Assembly (NCBI GenBank): GCA_015061725.1
Contig: SUVX01000027.1
Location: 1-45,260, forward strand
DNA from: Lentisphaerota bacterium
Lineage (GTDB): Bacteria > Verrucomicrobiota > Lentisphaeria > Victivallales > Victivallaceae
Length of the DNA: 45,260 bases
Direction: 5' to 3'
This document shows positions 27,701 through 36,500 of the stretch, in pieces. Position 1 is the stretch's first letter; each line of letters starts with the position of its first letter. Both the position numbers and the translations under genes were made by a program. The notes under the pieces were generated by a model. It was not told the DNA's origin. It did no database searches and was given only the letters and a program-made list of their open reading frames with translations.

Positions 27701-27864
27701 CTTGCCCCTTTGTATTCACAGCGGACGAGGATTGTCGGGATTTCCATGTTGGGCAGCAGGTCAATGCTGAGTTTGGGGTAAAGACTGGCTCCGATCATGA
27801 TCAGCACGATGATAAATGCTGTCATGGCAATCGGACGGTTGACGGACCAACGGCTGAGAAACAT
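24781..27864 (-). CDS. RND family efflux transporter, inner-membrane pump
   Basis: 1027 residues, HAE1/AcrB-like. N-terminus FLSRWSVNRPIAMTAFIIVLIMIGASLYPKL; two large extracytoplasmic loops; transmembrane groups at ~10-30, 330-530 and 850-1015. Helix 4 has ...TLLSLGCSVGVLVTNSIVVIENIYK, where the usual proton-relay Asp-Asp pair (GLVVDDAIVV) is replaced by VGVLVTNSIVV. The C-terminal half keeps GIVVNNAILIMD. The absence of Asp in helix 4 suggests altered energy coupling. GGAG is 8 bases before the ATG. The adaptor gene precedes it by 22 bases; no TolC-like gene is seen. Confidence 0.92.
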   Translation of the reverse strand: MFLSRWSVNRPIAMTAFIIVLIMIGASLYPKLSIDLLPNMEIPTILVRCEYKGASPTEIEVEVIKRIEDAVSSIEGIQHITSSSLEDQGQVQIEFIMGTNVDVAATDIREALNRIRDDFPDCADEPTIRKIDTNATTVVQLLLVGDRTRDDLYDYADDILSDRFSSVPGVGEVRVYGGNEMQVHVLLDRAKLVASNISINTIVSKLKAANVRKPLGRIEFDKGEKNITFDGEFKDFDQIGALEIGTHEGKRVYLRDVAEIKLMSRDPRSRDFVDGKPAVRFNIVKKGEANAIEVINGIRKRYESFNNSGLLPSGMKLVWFKDAGEFIQSSVDDAWNSILTGIILTAILLFLFLHDPKSTFIVMISMPISVIVTFAVMHYLGYSFNIMTLLSLGCSVGVLVTNSIVVIENIYKRLEQGNSIKAAAEHGTGEVIAAVSASALTNVVVFVPVMMMTTMIGRMMVPFAGVMVGATIVSLFVSFTLTPILSCLLLKKSAGTKKVTWLDKMFIPWDKGYDWLCARFNRSINWTANHAVAFLVATVLIAAAIYFFVVPQVGLSFLPFCDQGEIRIRFEFPTNYNLDTTTAKMQAAAEQLKKFDFIKGMVTNVGVTTGARGQVNSAVYLGLLNIKTNSKMERKETIYELQDILRKELSFMDDCRITLTIPATFGGSGAEIRCVIHGPDLDVLESAERRVLERLPQLGMTRDLDSTWRERKPNINIIPDRTILQNLGMTADQLYQYLIGSLDGIEVGDFRSGARTFDIRVRNKKEPGEQQLIQNAPTVKGSNPLSTEVLAKIEQDARPVIINRYDKVRTSWIFANTAPGHALGTVSDTIKRVAEEILPGGYGIRMSGSVERMQETNREFMQVMILATILTYLLIAAIMESWTRPLIIMLTVPLGFLGMYFTLWIAGMSMSMMGLLGGVMMIGIVVNNAILIMDECTVLMRNSGMAPRRAMLQAVKSKFRPIVMTSIASVAGMLPMAFGTGLGSELRASCGMGVVGGLIFASLMTLYVIPAIFFVFCTKKNKAKKAE

Positions 27865-27886
27865 TATTCTGTCTCCTTATCCAAAG

Positions 27887-29053
27887 TTACTTGTTTTTGA
27901 CTTCAGTGAGGAGTGTTCCGGCATTGACAAAAGTCTGTCCGGTAACGACGAAACGCAGATCACGGTATTTGGCGTTGTTGACAACTTCGGTGAGTTTTCC
28001 TTCAACGATTCCGCGTGTGATATCAACGCTGACTGCGCGGTTGTCTTTGCCCATGGCGTAACTGATATAGCGGTTTCCGGCACGGAGCAGGATGGCATCA
28101 GAGGGCAGTCCGTAAGTTACTTTTTCTTCAAGGATGATATCCATATCGCAGAGCATACCGCTGGCAAGATTGATGGTTTTGGGAACCTTGACCTTGATTT
28201 TAAAGGTACGGCTGACCGGATCAATGGCGGGAGCTTTGAGGGTGATGACGGCACGTCCGAGAACTTTGCCGTGCAGACTGATGAGAACAGGGGTCTTATC
28301 CTGAACGATGATGGGATAGTAGACAGAACTGATGTGAGCAGCGATTTCAAATTCGGTCAGGTCTTCGATTTTGACCAGATTCTTTCCAGTGGAAACATAT
28401 TCGTTTTCTTCGCAATAGGTCTGGGTGACGGTGCAGTCGTAAGGTGCCTGCGTGGAGGAGTCCGCCAGATTTTTCTTTGCGATAACGAGGTTTCCTTCTG
28501 CCTGTTTGAGCTGGGCTTTGACGTTGATGATATCCGCTTCGGCCTTTTTGACATCCGCCTGAGCGTTCTTGTAGTGAACCATGGCGGATTCGTATTCGGT
28601 CTGACTGGTGGCGCGGCTGTTCCAGAGCTGAGCGAAACGGTCAAAGTCAAGTTTGGCTTTTTCGAGATTGATTTTTGCGCGTTCCAGAGAGATTTTTGCG
28701 CTTTCAAGTTCTGCGCGTTTGACGCTGATTTCGTTTTCTTTGACCATAACCTGATTTTTCAGGATCTGGCGGTCGATTTCAAACAAAGTTGTTCCCTTTT
28801 TGATTTTGTTGCCTTCTGAAACGGGGAGACGTTCAAGCACTCCGCCGATTTTTGCGGAAATAACAGCGTAACGCAACGGAGACACTGTTCCCTGAACCGG
28901 AATGATCCGGCGGAAAGTGCGTTTTTCAAGTTTCTGCAAAGTCACACGGACTTCGCGTTCCTTGACCGCCTTTTTCTTCTTTTTGCTGCAGCCGCAGAAA
29001 AGTGTCAGCGATGAAGCGACGGCAAGAGCTGTTAAAAGATTTGTAATGCGCAT
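27887..29053 (-). CDS. RND efflux membrane-fusion (adaptor) lipoprotein
   Basis: About 388 residues, start ATG 29053 with GGAGG 5 bases upstream. N-terminal signal with a lipobox-like LFCGC, then a strongly basic KKKKK stretch. Lipoyl/barrel-sandwich halves flank a long coiled coil (~residues 95-190, rich in Glu, Lys and Ala), followed by beta-barrel and membrane-proximal domains. It connects the RND pump to an outer-membrane channel. First gene of the two-gene operon. Confidence 0.92.
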   Translation of the reverse strand: MRITNLLTALAVASSLTLFCGCSKKKKKAVKEREVRVTLQKLEKRTFRRIIPVQGTVSPLRYAVISAKIGGVLERLPVSEGNKIKKGTTLFEIDRQILKNQVMVKENEISVKRAELESAKISLERAKINLEKAKLDFDRFAQLWNSRATSQTEYESAMVHYKNAQADVKKAEADIINVKAQLKQAEGNLVIAKKNLADSSTQAPYDCTVTQTYCEENEYVSTGKNLVKIEDLTEFEIAAHISSVYYPIIVQDKTPVLISLHGKVLGRAVITLKAPAIDPVSRTFKIKVKVPKTINLASGMLCDMDIILEEKVTYGLPSDAILLRAGNRYISYAMGKDNRAVSVDITRGIVEGKLTEVVNNAKYRDLRFVVTGQTFVNAGTLLTEVKNK

Positions 29054-29119
29054 AGAATCCTCCGTATTTTTTATCGTTGAACAACAACTTGTGTCTTTAA
29101 AATAAATCACACCGGAAAG

Positions 29120-29141
29120 CATAACGTAATTTTACGGTATG
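29120..29141. promoter_or_regulatory. Operator-like inverted repeat before the efflux operon
   Basis: CATAACGTAA, two bases, TTACGGTATG: nine of ten pairs match. It lies immediately downstream of the predicted transcription start, a place suited to a TetR- or MarR-type repressor. No regulator gene is adjacent. Confidence 0.5.
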
Positions 29142-29151
29142 ATATTTTATA

Positions 29152-29180
29152 AAAATAACACAAAAATTAAATTTTTGCAA
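29152..29180 (-). promoter_or_regulatory. Promoter of the RND efflux operon
   Basis: TTGCAA (29180-29175), a 17-base spacer, TATTTT (29157-29152), in AT-rich DNA. Confidence 0.45.
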
Positions 29181-29296
29181 TCTTTATATAAAAAAACTTG
29201 ATTTTTTTTAGAAAAGCTTTGTTTTGCCGTGTTTTATTGACTGCAATATTTATGTCGCTCTGGTGTCGCTGCGTATTGACCGGCAGTTTTTATGCC

Positions 29297-29332
29297 GTTG
29301 TCCGACTTGTCCGACTTGTCCGACTTGTCTGA
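29297..29332 (+). repeat. 9-bp array, CTTGTCCGA x4, without a cassette
   Basis: GTTGTCCGA, two CTTGTCCGA, CTTGTCTGA. On the minus strand it reads GTCRGACAA, the same family as the GTCAGACAR slot of the cassettes. The ~310-bp framework is absent. It sits just past the terminator of the second pseudopilin gene. The stretch 29181-29296 has no gene. Confidence 0.92.
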
Positions 29333-29348
29333 CGCCGGTGCTTAAAAT

Positions 29349-29374
29349 AAAAAAGCCCGGGCGTTTACCCGGGC
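29349..29374 (-). terminator. Terminator of the second pseudopilin gene
   Basis: GCCCGGG-taaacg-CCCGGGC followed by T6 on the minus strand, about 20 bases after the stop codon. Confidence 0.9.
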
Positions 29375-29393
29375 ATGAGAACATCAGACGTTA

Positions 29394-30119
29394 TTATTTG
29401 CCGTCGTTGGAAACGGTTTCAAAGGTGCTGTCAAGCGTGTAGTGGATATCATAATCCGCCAGTTTGGGGGCGCTGACTGCGGCGGCACTGCCGTCGGCGC
29501 AGGCGACTGTGGTTTCGCTCAGGTGAACGATGCCGACAAGATCATTTGCATCGTCTTTGTTGGGGTCAAAGGTCCAGCGGGCCTGTTCCGGATCGCTGGC
29601 ACCGAGTTTCTTGAAAGCGTCGGCGAAAATGACCAGTCCGTTGGGGTTTTTGATTTTTTCAACGACATAACCGATATTCTCGGTATCTCCGCCGATAATG
29701 AAGCGTCCCATTGCTTTGCGTTTATTGGCAGTATACCAGTTGGTTGTATCATAAGCATTGATCATACCGACGGTGTTGGTGTTGGTAACCGTATCAATGG
29801 TGGCATTGGTTTTGACAGTGGTGCAGAGCAGGGATTTTTCGGGCAGATAGGCGTTGACTCCGGCGTTTTCTTTTCCTGCCAGAAAATAGGAATACGGACG
29901 GACGGTTCCGCCTTTATCGGTGGACTTGTAAACCATAATGCCGCTGTAAGACTGTGAATACATCAGCATCGAGGTAATCAGCTGCTTTTTGTTATTGAGG
30001 CAGTCGGTTCTGGTACCGGCGGCGCGGGCGTGTCCCAGCGCGGGCATGATCATTCCGGCGAGAATTGCGATAATGGCAATAACCACCAGCAGTTCAATCA
30101 AAGTAAAGTTCTTTTTCAT
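29394..30119 (-). CDS. Pseudopilin-like H-X9-DG protein
   Basis: 241 residues. [28 protein letters not shown] is a normal prepilin-type start with only four residues before the Phe, followed by [17 protein letters not shown] as in Lentisphaerae pseudopilins. The C-terminus has [12 protein letters not shown], an H-X9-DG motif. It probably belongs to a type II secretion-like or surface assembly system. AAAGG lies 8 bases before the ATG. It is divergent from the SGNH hydrolase gene. It is a useful intact comparison for the interrupted gene at 3806-4798. Confidence 0.9.
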   Translation of the reverse strand: MKKNFTLIELLVVIAIIAILAGMIMPALGHARAAGTRTDCLNNKKQLITSMLMYSQSYSGIMVYKSTDKGGTVRPYSYFLAGKENAGVNAYLPEKSLLCTTVKTNATIDTVTNTNTVGMINAYDTTNWYTANKRKAMGRFIIGGDTENIGYVVEKIKNPNGLVIFADAFKKLGASDPEQARWTFDPNKDDANDLVGIVHLSETTVACADGSAAAVSAPKLADYDIHYTLDSTFETVSNDGK

Positions 30120-30148
30120 TTTACTGACCTTTCGGTTTGTTTTTTATA

Positions 30149-30162
30149 TGTAAACGTTATTG
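30149..30162. promoter_or_regulatory. LacI-type operator-like site
   Basis: TGTAAACGTTATTG contains the TAAACGTT core of many LacI-family operators. It lies about 20 bases downstream of the predicted pseudopilin transcription start. Confidence 0.35.
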
Positions 30163-30185
30163 TGGAAAAGTTCACCTTAATTTAT

Positions 30186-30214
30186 AATTTAAACTTATGA
30201 CTGTGAAAAGTCAA
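30186..30214 (-). promoter_or_regulatory. Promoter of the second pseudopilin gene
   Basis: TTGACT (30214-30209), a 17-base spacer, TAAATT (30191-30186). Confidence 0.5.
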
Positions 30215-30246
30215 GAGATATTAAGAAAATTTCACGTTTTTTAAAC

Positions 30247-30275
30247 TTGTATTTTTGATTCCCTGCGTGTATAGT
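30247..30275 (+). promoter_or_regulatory. Promoter of the SGNH hydrolase gene
   Basis: TTGTAT (30247-30252), a 17-base spacer, TATAGT (30270-30275). Confidence 0.5.
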
Positions 30276-30317
30276 ACATCCTGCCGACATGTTAAATTCA
30301 AATGAAAGGTAATGTTT

Positions 30318-31562
30318 ATGAAATTCAACGGCAAATTTTTTGTTTCAGCTGCGGCGGGAGCACTTCTTCTTGCTTCCGGCGGCTGCTGTATCACCGGAAA
30401 GTGTCCTCTGAAAGAGACAAAATGTCAGGTTCAGAAAGAAGATGTCAAACTTCTTCTTCCTGATAAAATCTATGCCGTCCCGGGCGTGGAAACTAATGTT
30501 TATTTTGAAAATATCGTCCGTGTCATCAATCCTGACAACTATATCTTCGAAGCCCGCGCCCCCAAAGGCAGATGGGATGAAAAACGCTGGAGTTTCACCC
30601 CGACTGATAAAGATACAGGTTCCTTTACCCTCACCATCAATGTCATCGGCAATCAGGGACTTCTTGCCAGTAAGAAAGTTACCGTTGTCGTCTCCCCGCG
30701 CAATGCCGGAGCCGGAAAGAATCTGAGCGTTCTTGTCATCGGCGACAGCCTGACCAACGCGACCGTTTATCCGACTCAGATCCACAGCCATTTTAAGAAA
30801 CCCGGCAATCCGAAACTTAAAATGATCGGCAGTCACGCCGGCAGCGGACGCGTTGTCAAAAAAGACGGCGTTGCCCATGAAGGCTACGGCGGCTGGGCAT
30901 GGAGCACTTTCAGCACCAAATGGATGGATGATGCAAAATTTGCAAAACTTACCAAAAGACGCGATATCGTCTACGCCCGCAGCCCCTTCCTCGCCAAAAA
31001 AGACGGAAAAGTTGTCTTTGATCTTCAGGGATATTTCAAACGTCTCAACGACGGCAAGGCTCCCGATATCATTACCTTCCAGCTGGGCGTGAATGATGTG
31101 TTTTCCGCCAACGATGCCAATGTGGAAAAGGTTATTGACAACATCCTGAAAAATATGGATAAGCTGCTTTCTGAAATGAGAAAAGCTGCCCCCGATGCCG
31201 TTTTCGGTGTCGGCTTGCCCACCGCAGGTTGTTTTACTCAGGACGGTTTCGGCAAAAACTATGCCGCCCGCCACTCCCGCTGGCAGTACAAGAAAAATCA
31301 GCACCGCCTGGTCGAACGCATGATGCAGAAATTCGCAAAGAACAATCCCTATAACGTCCAGATCGTGCCCGTTTATCTCAACCTTGACTGCGAAAACAAC
31401 TTTCCGCTTGTCAGCGTGCCTGTCAACGCAGGCAACAAGAGAAAAATCACCCGCCTCAACAACGGCGTCCATCCCTCCGCCGACGGCTACCGCCAGATCG
31501 GTGACACTTTCTACTGCTGGATGAAATCCGTCCTCGCTCAGCAGTCCGCCGTCAAAAAGTAA
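30318..31562 (+). CDS. SGNH/GDSL hydrolase lipoprotein
   Basis: About 414 residues. The signal ends in a lipobox-like LLASGGC. Residues ~45-130 form a beta-sandwich-like N-terminal domain. The SGNH domain has LSVLVIGDSLTNATVYP (nucleophile Ser), FQLGVNDVF (Asn/Asp block) and GVHPSADGYRQIG (catalytic Asp-x-x-His region, here with HPS). It probably removes acyl or acetyl groups from glycans outside the cytoplasm. I use ATG 30318, since AAAGG is 8 bases before it; ATG 30312 is too close. Confidence 0.85.
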   Translation: MKFNGKFFVSAAAGALLLASGGCCITGKCPLKETKCQVQKEDVKLLLPDKIYAVPGVETNVYFENIVRVINPDNYIFEARAPKGRWDEKRWSFTPTDKDTGSFTLTINVIGNQGLLASKKVTVVVSPRNAGAGKNLSVLVIGDSLTNATVYPTQIHSHFKKPGNPKLKMIGSHAGSGRVVKKDGVAHEGYGGWAWSTFSTKWMDDAKFAKLTKRRDIVYARSPFLAKKDGKVVFDLQGYFKRLNDGKAPDIITFQLGVNDVFSANDANVEKVIDNILKNMDKLLSEMRKAAPDAVFGVGLPTAGCFTQDGFGKNYAARHSRWQYKKNQHRLVERMMQKFAKNNPYNVQIVPVYLNLDCENNFPLVSVPVNAGNKRKITRLNNGVHPSADGYRQIGDTFYCWMKSVLAQQSAVKK

Positions 31563-31590
31563 CCCTCTTTAAGAAAAGGTTGAGGGAGCC

Positions 31591-31644
31591 GGGGGGAAGA
31601 GAAAAACTTTTTTTCACGGGAAAAAAAGTTTTTCTCTTCCCCCC
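31591..31644 (+). repeat. Palindromic 3'-end element, copy 3 (perfect 24-bp arms)
   Basis: Arms 31591-31614 and 31621-31644 are exact reverse complements around the loop CACGGG. The arm reads G6, AAGAGAAAAAC, T7. It starts 28 bases after the SGNH stop codon and may stop or protect that transcript. Downstream comes the shared flank TTTTCAAAAAAAGCGG. Confidence 0.95.
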
Positions 31645-31670
31645 GAACCCCCTATCTCTTTTCAAAAAAA

Positions 31671-31802
31671 GCGGAGTACTTGTTGAGGGGATGATTTTCC
31701 GCTGATGGGTGTTTGCGGAGTACTTGTTGAGGGGATGATTTTCCCTTGATGGGTATTTGCGGAGTGCTTGTTGATGGTAAAATTTGAACTGTAAGGGTAT
31801 TT
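31671..31802 (+). repeat. Three 44-bp tandem repeats
   Basis: Units start at 31671, 31715 and 31759, each with GCGGAGTRCTTGTTGA followed by a more variable part ending GGGTRTTT. The last ends 14 bases before the next gene's ATG, so it lies in that gene's leader or promoter region. Confidence 0.92.
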
Positions 31803-31816
31803 AGAAGAGTTAAAAA

Positions 31817-33253
31817 ATGAAAAACGTCTCTGTCAAACTTTCAAGACACGATCAGTATCAGCTCGAAGCAAAGATTATCTATCCCTTTGTGCCGGGACAG
31901 AAAACCTGTGATTACAGTGTGGAGATGTTTTTCTTTCTCCCCCGCAACCTTGCGGTCAATGCCACTTCATACGGCAGCCGCGAGTTTTACAATGACTTCT
32001 CGGAATATATCCGCTTCAAGACCCCGACAAGACGTCTGGCGGATCTCATCAAGCCGGGCAGTCCCGTTATGCAGAAACTTTCGCATTACGCTTCACGTCT
32101 GCCCGAACGCAGAGAAAAATTTGAACGCTGCCTTAAAATGTTCTGTTCCATCGTCCGCAGTTCGCTCCGTGATGATGCCGAAAAAATCAAGAAAGCCTCT
32201 CCCGATGAACGCGGCAATCTGCTCAGAGGTTATTTGAACAGCATTGAAAAACTGCTTGAACTTTTCAGAGCTTACCGCAATGCCGCACAGAATATTGAAG
32301 TTTATCTCCTGGTCGATGAATATTTGAGTATCATGGCAGGCAATTATCTTTATGAACTCTGGGAGTTCTTTTCAAAAAATAATTTTGCCGGATGTGATGA
32401 TTCTTTGCAGAAACAGATCATCCGTATCACGCAGGCGGAAACACTTTACCGCAAAACGTGCGGTTATCCCTCCGTGCCTGATGAAAAAAGTGACAACTCT
32501 GAACTGCTTTACCGTGAGAGTGTTCTCAAAAAAGCAATGGCAAGTATCCTCTTCCTTTCTGTGGATACCCGCAAGGATGGCGTCTGGATAGAAAACCTCT
32601 TCATGGGACTCTCTGCCGCCGTTGCCATGATTTTTGTAACGGCAATCGCCTTTATCTGGCAGGGGTTATATCTTGAGGAGTTCTCTCTGTCATTCTTTGT
32701 CGTGTGGGTCATTGCCTACATGTTCAAAGACAGGATCAAATTCATTCTGCAGAATTACTGTCTTTCAAAACGCAGCCGTTACAGTTACGATTACCGGCAG
32801 AAAGTTTTTGACGGCATGGGCAACAGAGTCGGTGTATTCCACGAGGGTTTCCGCTATTGCGACGCTAAAGATATAGATGAACAGATCACAGCGGTCCGCA
32901 ATCCAACGATGCTCAGTCATCTGGAAAACGGTTCTTTGCAGGAAAATGTGTTGGTTTACCGCAAAAAAATCGAACTTTCAGGCGATGCCTGTAAAGATAT
33001 CTTTCAGGAATTCAAGGTGGAGGGCGTCGTCAACATCTACCGCCTCAATATCCGTCACTGGCTCAATAAGATGGATAATCCCCAACGGACGATTCATCAT
33101 TCAGACGGAGAGACAATCCACGCTCTGAAAGCGCGGCGTGATTATCATGTCAACATGATCGTCAAACTCAGTAAAAAGGGCTGTCAGGATAAATTTGTCC
33201 ATTGCCGTCTGGTGCTCTGCCGCACCGGAATACGCAAGCTCGTGCAGGTTTGA
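31817..33253 (+). CDS. Unknown membrane protein
   Basis: 478 residues, no family recognised. The N-terminal ~250 residues are soluble and helical (many Arg/Glu/Leu). Two adjacent membrane helices lie at ~265-310 (LFMGLSAAVAMIFVTAIAFIW and FSLSFFVVWVIAYMF), followed by a basic C-terminal cytoplasmic part of ~165 residues. The topology (two TM in the middle, both ends on the same side) is the only structural hint. GAAGAG lies a few bases before the ATG. It is isolated between two repeat blocks. Confidence 0.8.
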   Translation: MKNVSVKLSRHDQYQLEAKIIYPFVPGQKTCDYSVEMFFFLPRNLAVNATSYGSREFYNDFSEYIRFKTPTRRLADLIKPGSPVMQKLSHYASRLPERREKFERCLKMFCSIVRSSLRDDAEKIKKASPDERGNLLRGYLNSIEKLLELFRAYRNAAQNIEVYLLVDEYLSIMAGNYLYELWEFFSKNNFAGCDDSLQKQIIRITQAETLYRKTCGYPSVPDEKSDNSELLYRESVLKKAMASILFLSVDTRKDGVWIENLFMGLSAAVAMIFVTAIAFIWQGLYLEEFSLSFFVVWVIAYMFKDRIKFILQNYCLSKRSRYSYDYRQKVFDGMGNRVGVFHEGFRYCDAKDIDEQITAVRNPTMLSHLENGSLQENVLVYRKKIELSGDACKDIFQEFKVEGVVNIYRLNIRHWLNKMDNPQRTIHHSDGETIHALKARRDYHVNMIVKLSKKGCQDKFVHCRLVLCRTGIRKLVQV

Positions 33254-33430
33254 CGGATACTTACCGAACACTTGCATATTCCCTCTCACCCAATACCCTG
33301 CTTGAGCTTGCATTCCCTCTCACCAAATACCCCGCTTTTGCCTGCATCCCCTTTTCAATAAATACCCCGCTTTTGCCTGCATACCCTTTCAACAAATACC
33401 CCGCTTTTTTTGAAAAAGGGATAGGGGGTC
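33254..33430 (-). repeat. 34-bp tandem repeats 3' of a palindromic element
   Basis: Repeats with the core AATACCCYGC start at 33292, 33326, 33361 and 33395 (34, 35 and 34 bp apart). The last leads into CGCTTTTTTTGAAAA and the palindrome. Read on the minus strand, the core GCGGGGTATTTGTTGAAAGG matches the 44-bp repeat core GCGGAGTACTTGTTGAGGGG at 31671. No gene. Confidence 0.88.
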
Positions 33431-33488
33431 CGGGGGAAAGGGAAAAGACTTTTTTTCCCGTGAAAAAAAGTTTTTTCCCTTTCCCCCG
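33431..33488 (-). repeat. Palindromic 3'-end element, copy 4 (26-bp arms)
   Basis: Arms 33431-33456 and 33463-33488 around CCCGTG pair at every position except one, which would be a G-U pair in RNA. It starts 21 bases after the stop codon of the GH106-like gene. Confidence 0.92.
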
Positions 33489-33509
33489 GTTCCCACATAT
33501 CACTCTTTA

Positions 33510-36500
33510 TCACAAAGCGTGCGTTTTGATGACGGGGGGGAGGAGGAGACCGCAGGGGACGAGTTGGCGGTTGGGATTTTCGTAGACTTTGAATTGATAG
33601 GGACCGGTTCTTTCGGGCCATTTTTCGTTAAGGTAGAATGGACCGAGGGCGTTGCGGCGGTGACCGTAGACAGTGATGGCAAGGCGATGGAAACCTGCGG
33701 GAATTTCAATTTCAAAGGGAAAAGTTACGAGGAGTTTTTCATCTTCATCATCAATTCTGACACCGGGGAGAGTACCGCGCCATGCGGGGACTTCGAGGGT
33801 GGTTTTGCCGGGGTTGTCAACAAAAGTATAATATGTGACATTTCCGGCATAATTGGCAAGAAACTGTTCGCACCAGTTGCCGCAGAAAAGTTTTTCCGGC
33901 AGGGCGGTCATGTGTGAATTTTCATCAACGCCGAAAGCACCTCTGATGTAGAGGGCTTCAAGATTGGTGAAGTAATCATATTGCGGACACTCAAGAACAA
34001 GTTGGTTGACACCTTTGACAAAAAGACTTCTGTCAAGAACGATATTTTTGATTGCGCAGTCAAGATAAAATCCGCAGAGATTTTGAGGGATTTCATTCCC
34101 GTTGAGATAAATGGAAAATTTTTCGGGATTTTCCATAGAGAGGATACAGTTTTTTTCAGGAATGACATCACAGACAAAACTGTATTTGAGGGTAAGTTTT
34201 ATGCTTTTTTCAATTTCTTTTCTGCCGCGGTGCCAGGGTTGCTCCATGAGACCGCCGCGCGGCATTTCTCCGATCATGGCGCGGAGTTTGTCATCAAGAA
34301 GAATGATGTATTGCTCATCACTTGAAGATTCCGTTTCCGTGGACCATTTTGCATGATTGAGAACGAGGATATTTTCTTCACTCAAAGAGTAATCAAAACC
34401 GTTGTCGGGCAGGGGGAACGCGCCGGTGAAAACAGGGCGTTCCTGCTGTTTCGGGGCATCAATTTCAGGAGAAATGATGTAAAGACGGCTTTGAAGTTTA
34501 TCAAAAGATGTATTGAAAATATAGAAACCGTCTTCATATTTGAAATCAATTTCAAAAGCGGAACCGTCAAAAGCGTTGAATTCGGCGATTTTGCCTTTGA
34601 AGGGCAGAGCAAGTTTGACAGTAAGATCAGGACAGGTGATATTGCGGTCGCGGACCATGATACCTTTTTTCTGATCGTTTTCAAAAGCCATGGAAGTATT
34701 GACGATAAAGAGACTGTAACCGTCTCTGAACTCCGCCAGACGGTAAAAGAGCGGTGCCGCCTGAGTGTTGCTGCTGTCAGAAATGGAAACACGGCGGAAA
34801 TCTGCGGCAATCTGAAACGTGAAGTTTTCAAAAGAAACCTGCGTGAAGGAAGAAAAAACTTTTTCAGCTTCATCGGAAGGCAGCGCATCGACAAATTCCG
34901 GAGCTTTGCCGAGATAGAAGACTCTCCCTTTGAAAGCAGAGAGCAGTTTCAGCGTGCTTGAGCGGATGGTTTTCAATTCCGGAATAAGGATTTGACGGTA
35001 AACGGCTTCGCCGACACGGAAAAGTTCTCCGTCAGCGGAACCGATACGGCTGAGCATTTCTTCATCACCGAAGTCAAAGTCAAGATTCTGTGCAAGCAGA
35101 GTATTGGTGATGATGGTGTGGGCGTCATCCAGTTTGTTGATTTCGGGGGAATCAAAGGTGTCAAGGACTTTTCTGCCCGGCTGGATCTGCCTTTGGGCCG
35201 AACTTGCGCTGCTTGAAGAGGTATCTTTGGCAAGAATGCTCCACATGGATTCAAGGGGATGAATGACAAGCAGATCGCGGATTTCACGGCTTTCTGCGCT
35301 GATGTTGCCGATGCGTGCAAAGTAGTTTTCAAGAACAGAATACTGTTTGTACCAGGGAGAGTGATCAAGAAAACTTGCCGGATAATCGCGTTTGCCCTCT
35401 CCGGCAAGGGAGTACCACGATAAATGCAGACAGCGCATATTTATTCCGAGGGCGTACTGCCAGTCGCCGATGGCTTTGTGTCCGAAGAAAGGGAAATCCC
35501 ATCCGGTACAGCCGTAGGTTTCGGTCATGCGGTACTTTCTGCCGAGCTGACGGGCGACGGAAACGCATTGTTTGACGGTGTTGAAAATGTTCCAATGCTC
35601 CGTGAGGACATCGACACCGGGAATCTGCATTTTTTCGTAACAGCGCATGGCATTGCCGATGTACAGCGTTTGAGCGGAGAGGGCGTCTTCACCGAGCAAA
35701 TGACCGCAGAGGGGGAGTTTGTGATTTTCTCCCCAACCGGCAATTTTTCCGATGAAGTTTTCAGCAAAAAAAGAGCTGATGAGGTCATAAAAATCGTGCC
35801 GGACCTGAGAAACTTCTGTTTGGGTTGAAAAGAAGAGTTCAGGAAGACGGTTGATTAAATCATAATTGTAACGTTTTTCAAATTCTTTGCAGAGATTTCC
35901 GGTCCAGGGCAGACAGCCGAGGATTGCGCCGTGGATGTAACAGGGTTCATCGGTAAAAATGGCGGGGATGGATTTGGAAAACTTTTCTCCGTACCGTGCG
36001 GCATATTTTTCGTGGGTGACAGAAATGAATTTGTCAACGGCTTCTTCATCCATGGTGTTGAGATATGCCGCATTGTTGTACCAAGTGGTGGAGTCCATGT
36101 ACTTCCAATAGAAGTTATAAATTTTTTCTCCGGCACTGACGGCGGATTCATTTTGCTGCAAACGGCGCATGGAAACGATTTTTCCGTCCTGTAAAGTCAA
36201 AGCGAAACGCGCAACAAAATTTCCTTCTGGGGGGATTTCTTCAAAAGAGCAGTAAAGTTTCTGAGCTTTGTACCTGTCATCAGAAGTCACAATACCGCCT
36301 GCGGCGCCGGAGGGCCAGCGGTCTTCGTCGTAAAGATAAGCGAGCATACCGCATTTTTCGGCTTCATCAATGCAGACATCAATGGCATGGAACCAATCTT
36401 TCTGCATATAGGGTGTTTCAAGTCCGGTCCGCGAGTGCATAAAAAATCCGCCGAATCCCATTTCGCGCATAATGCGTATCTGCCGGCGCAGGGTATTTTC

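Noticed and set aside
30345..31472. Minus-strand frame inside the SGNH gene
   Set aside because: Antisense to a gene with lipobox, GDS and HPS motifs and a good promoter.
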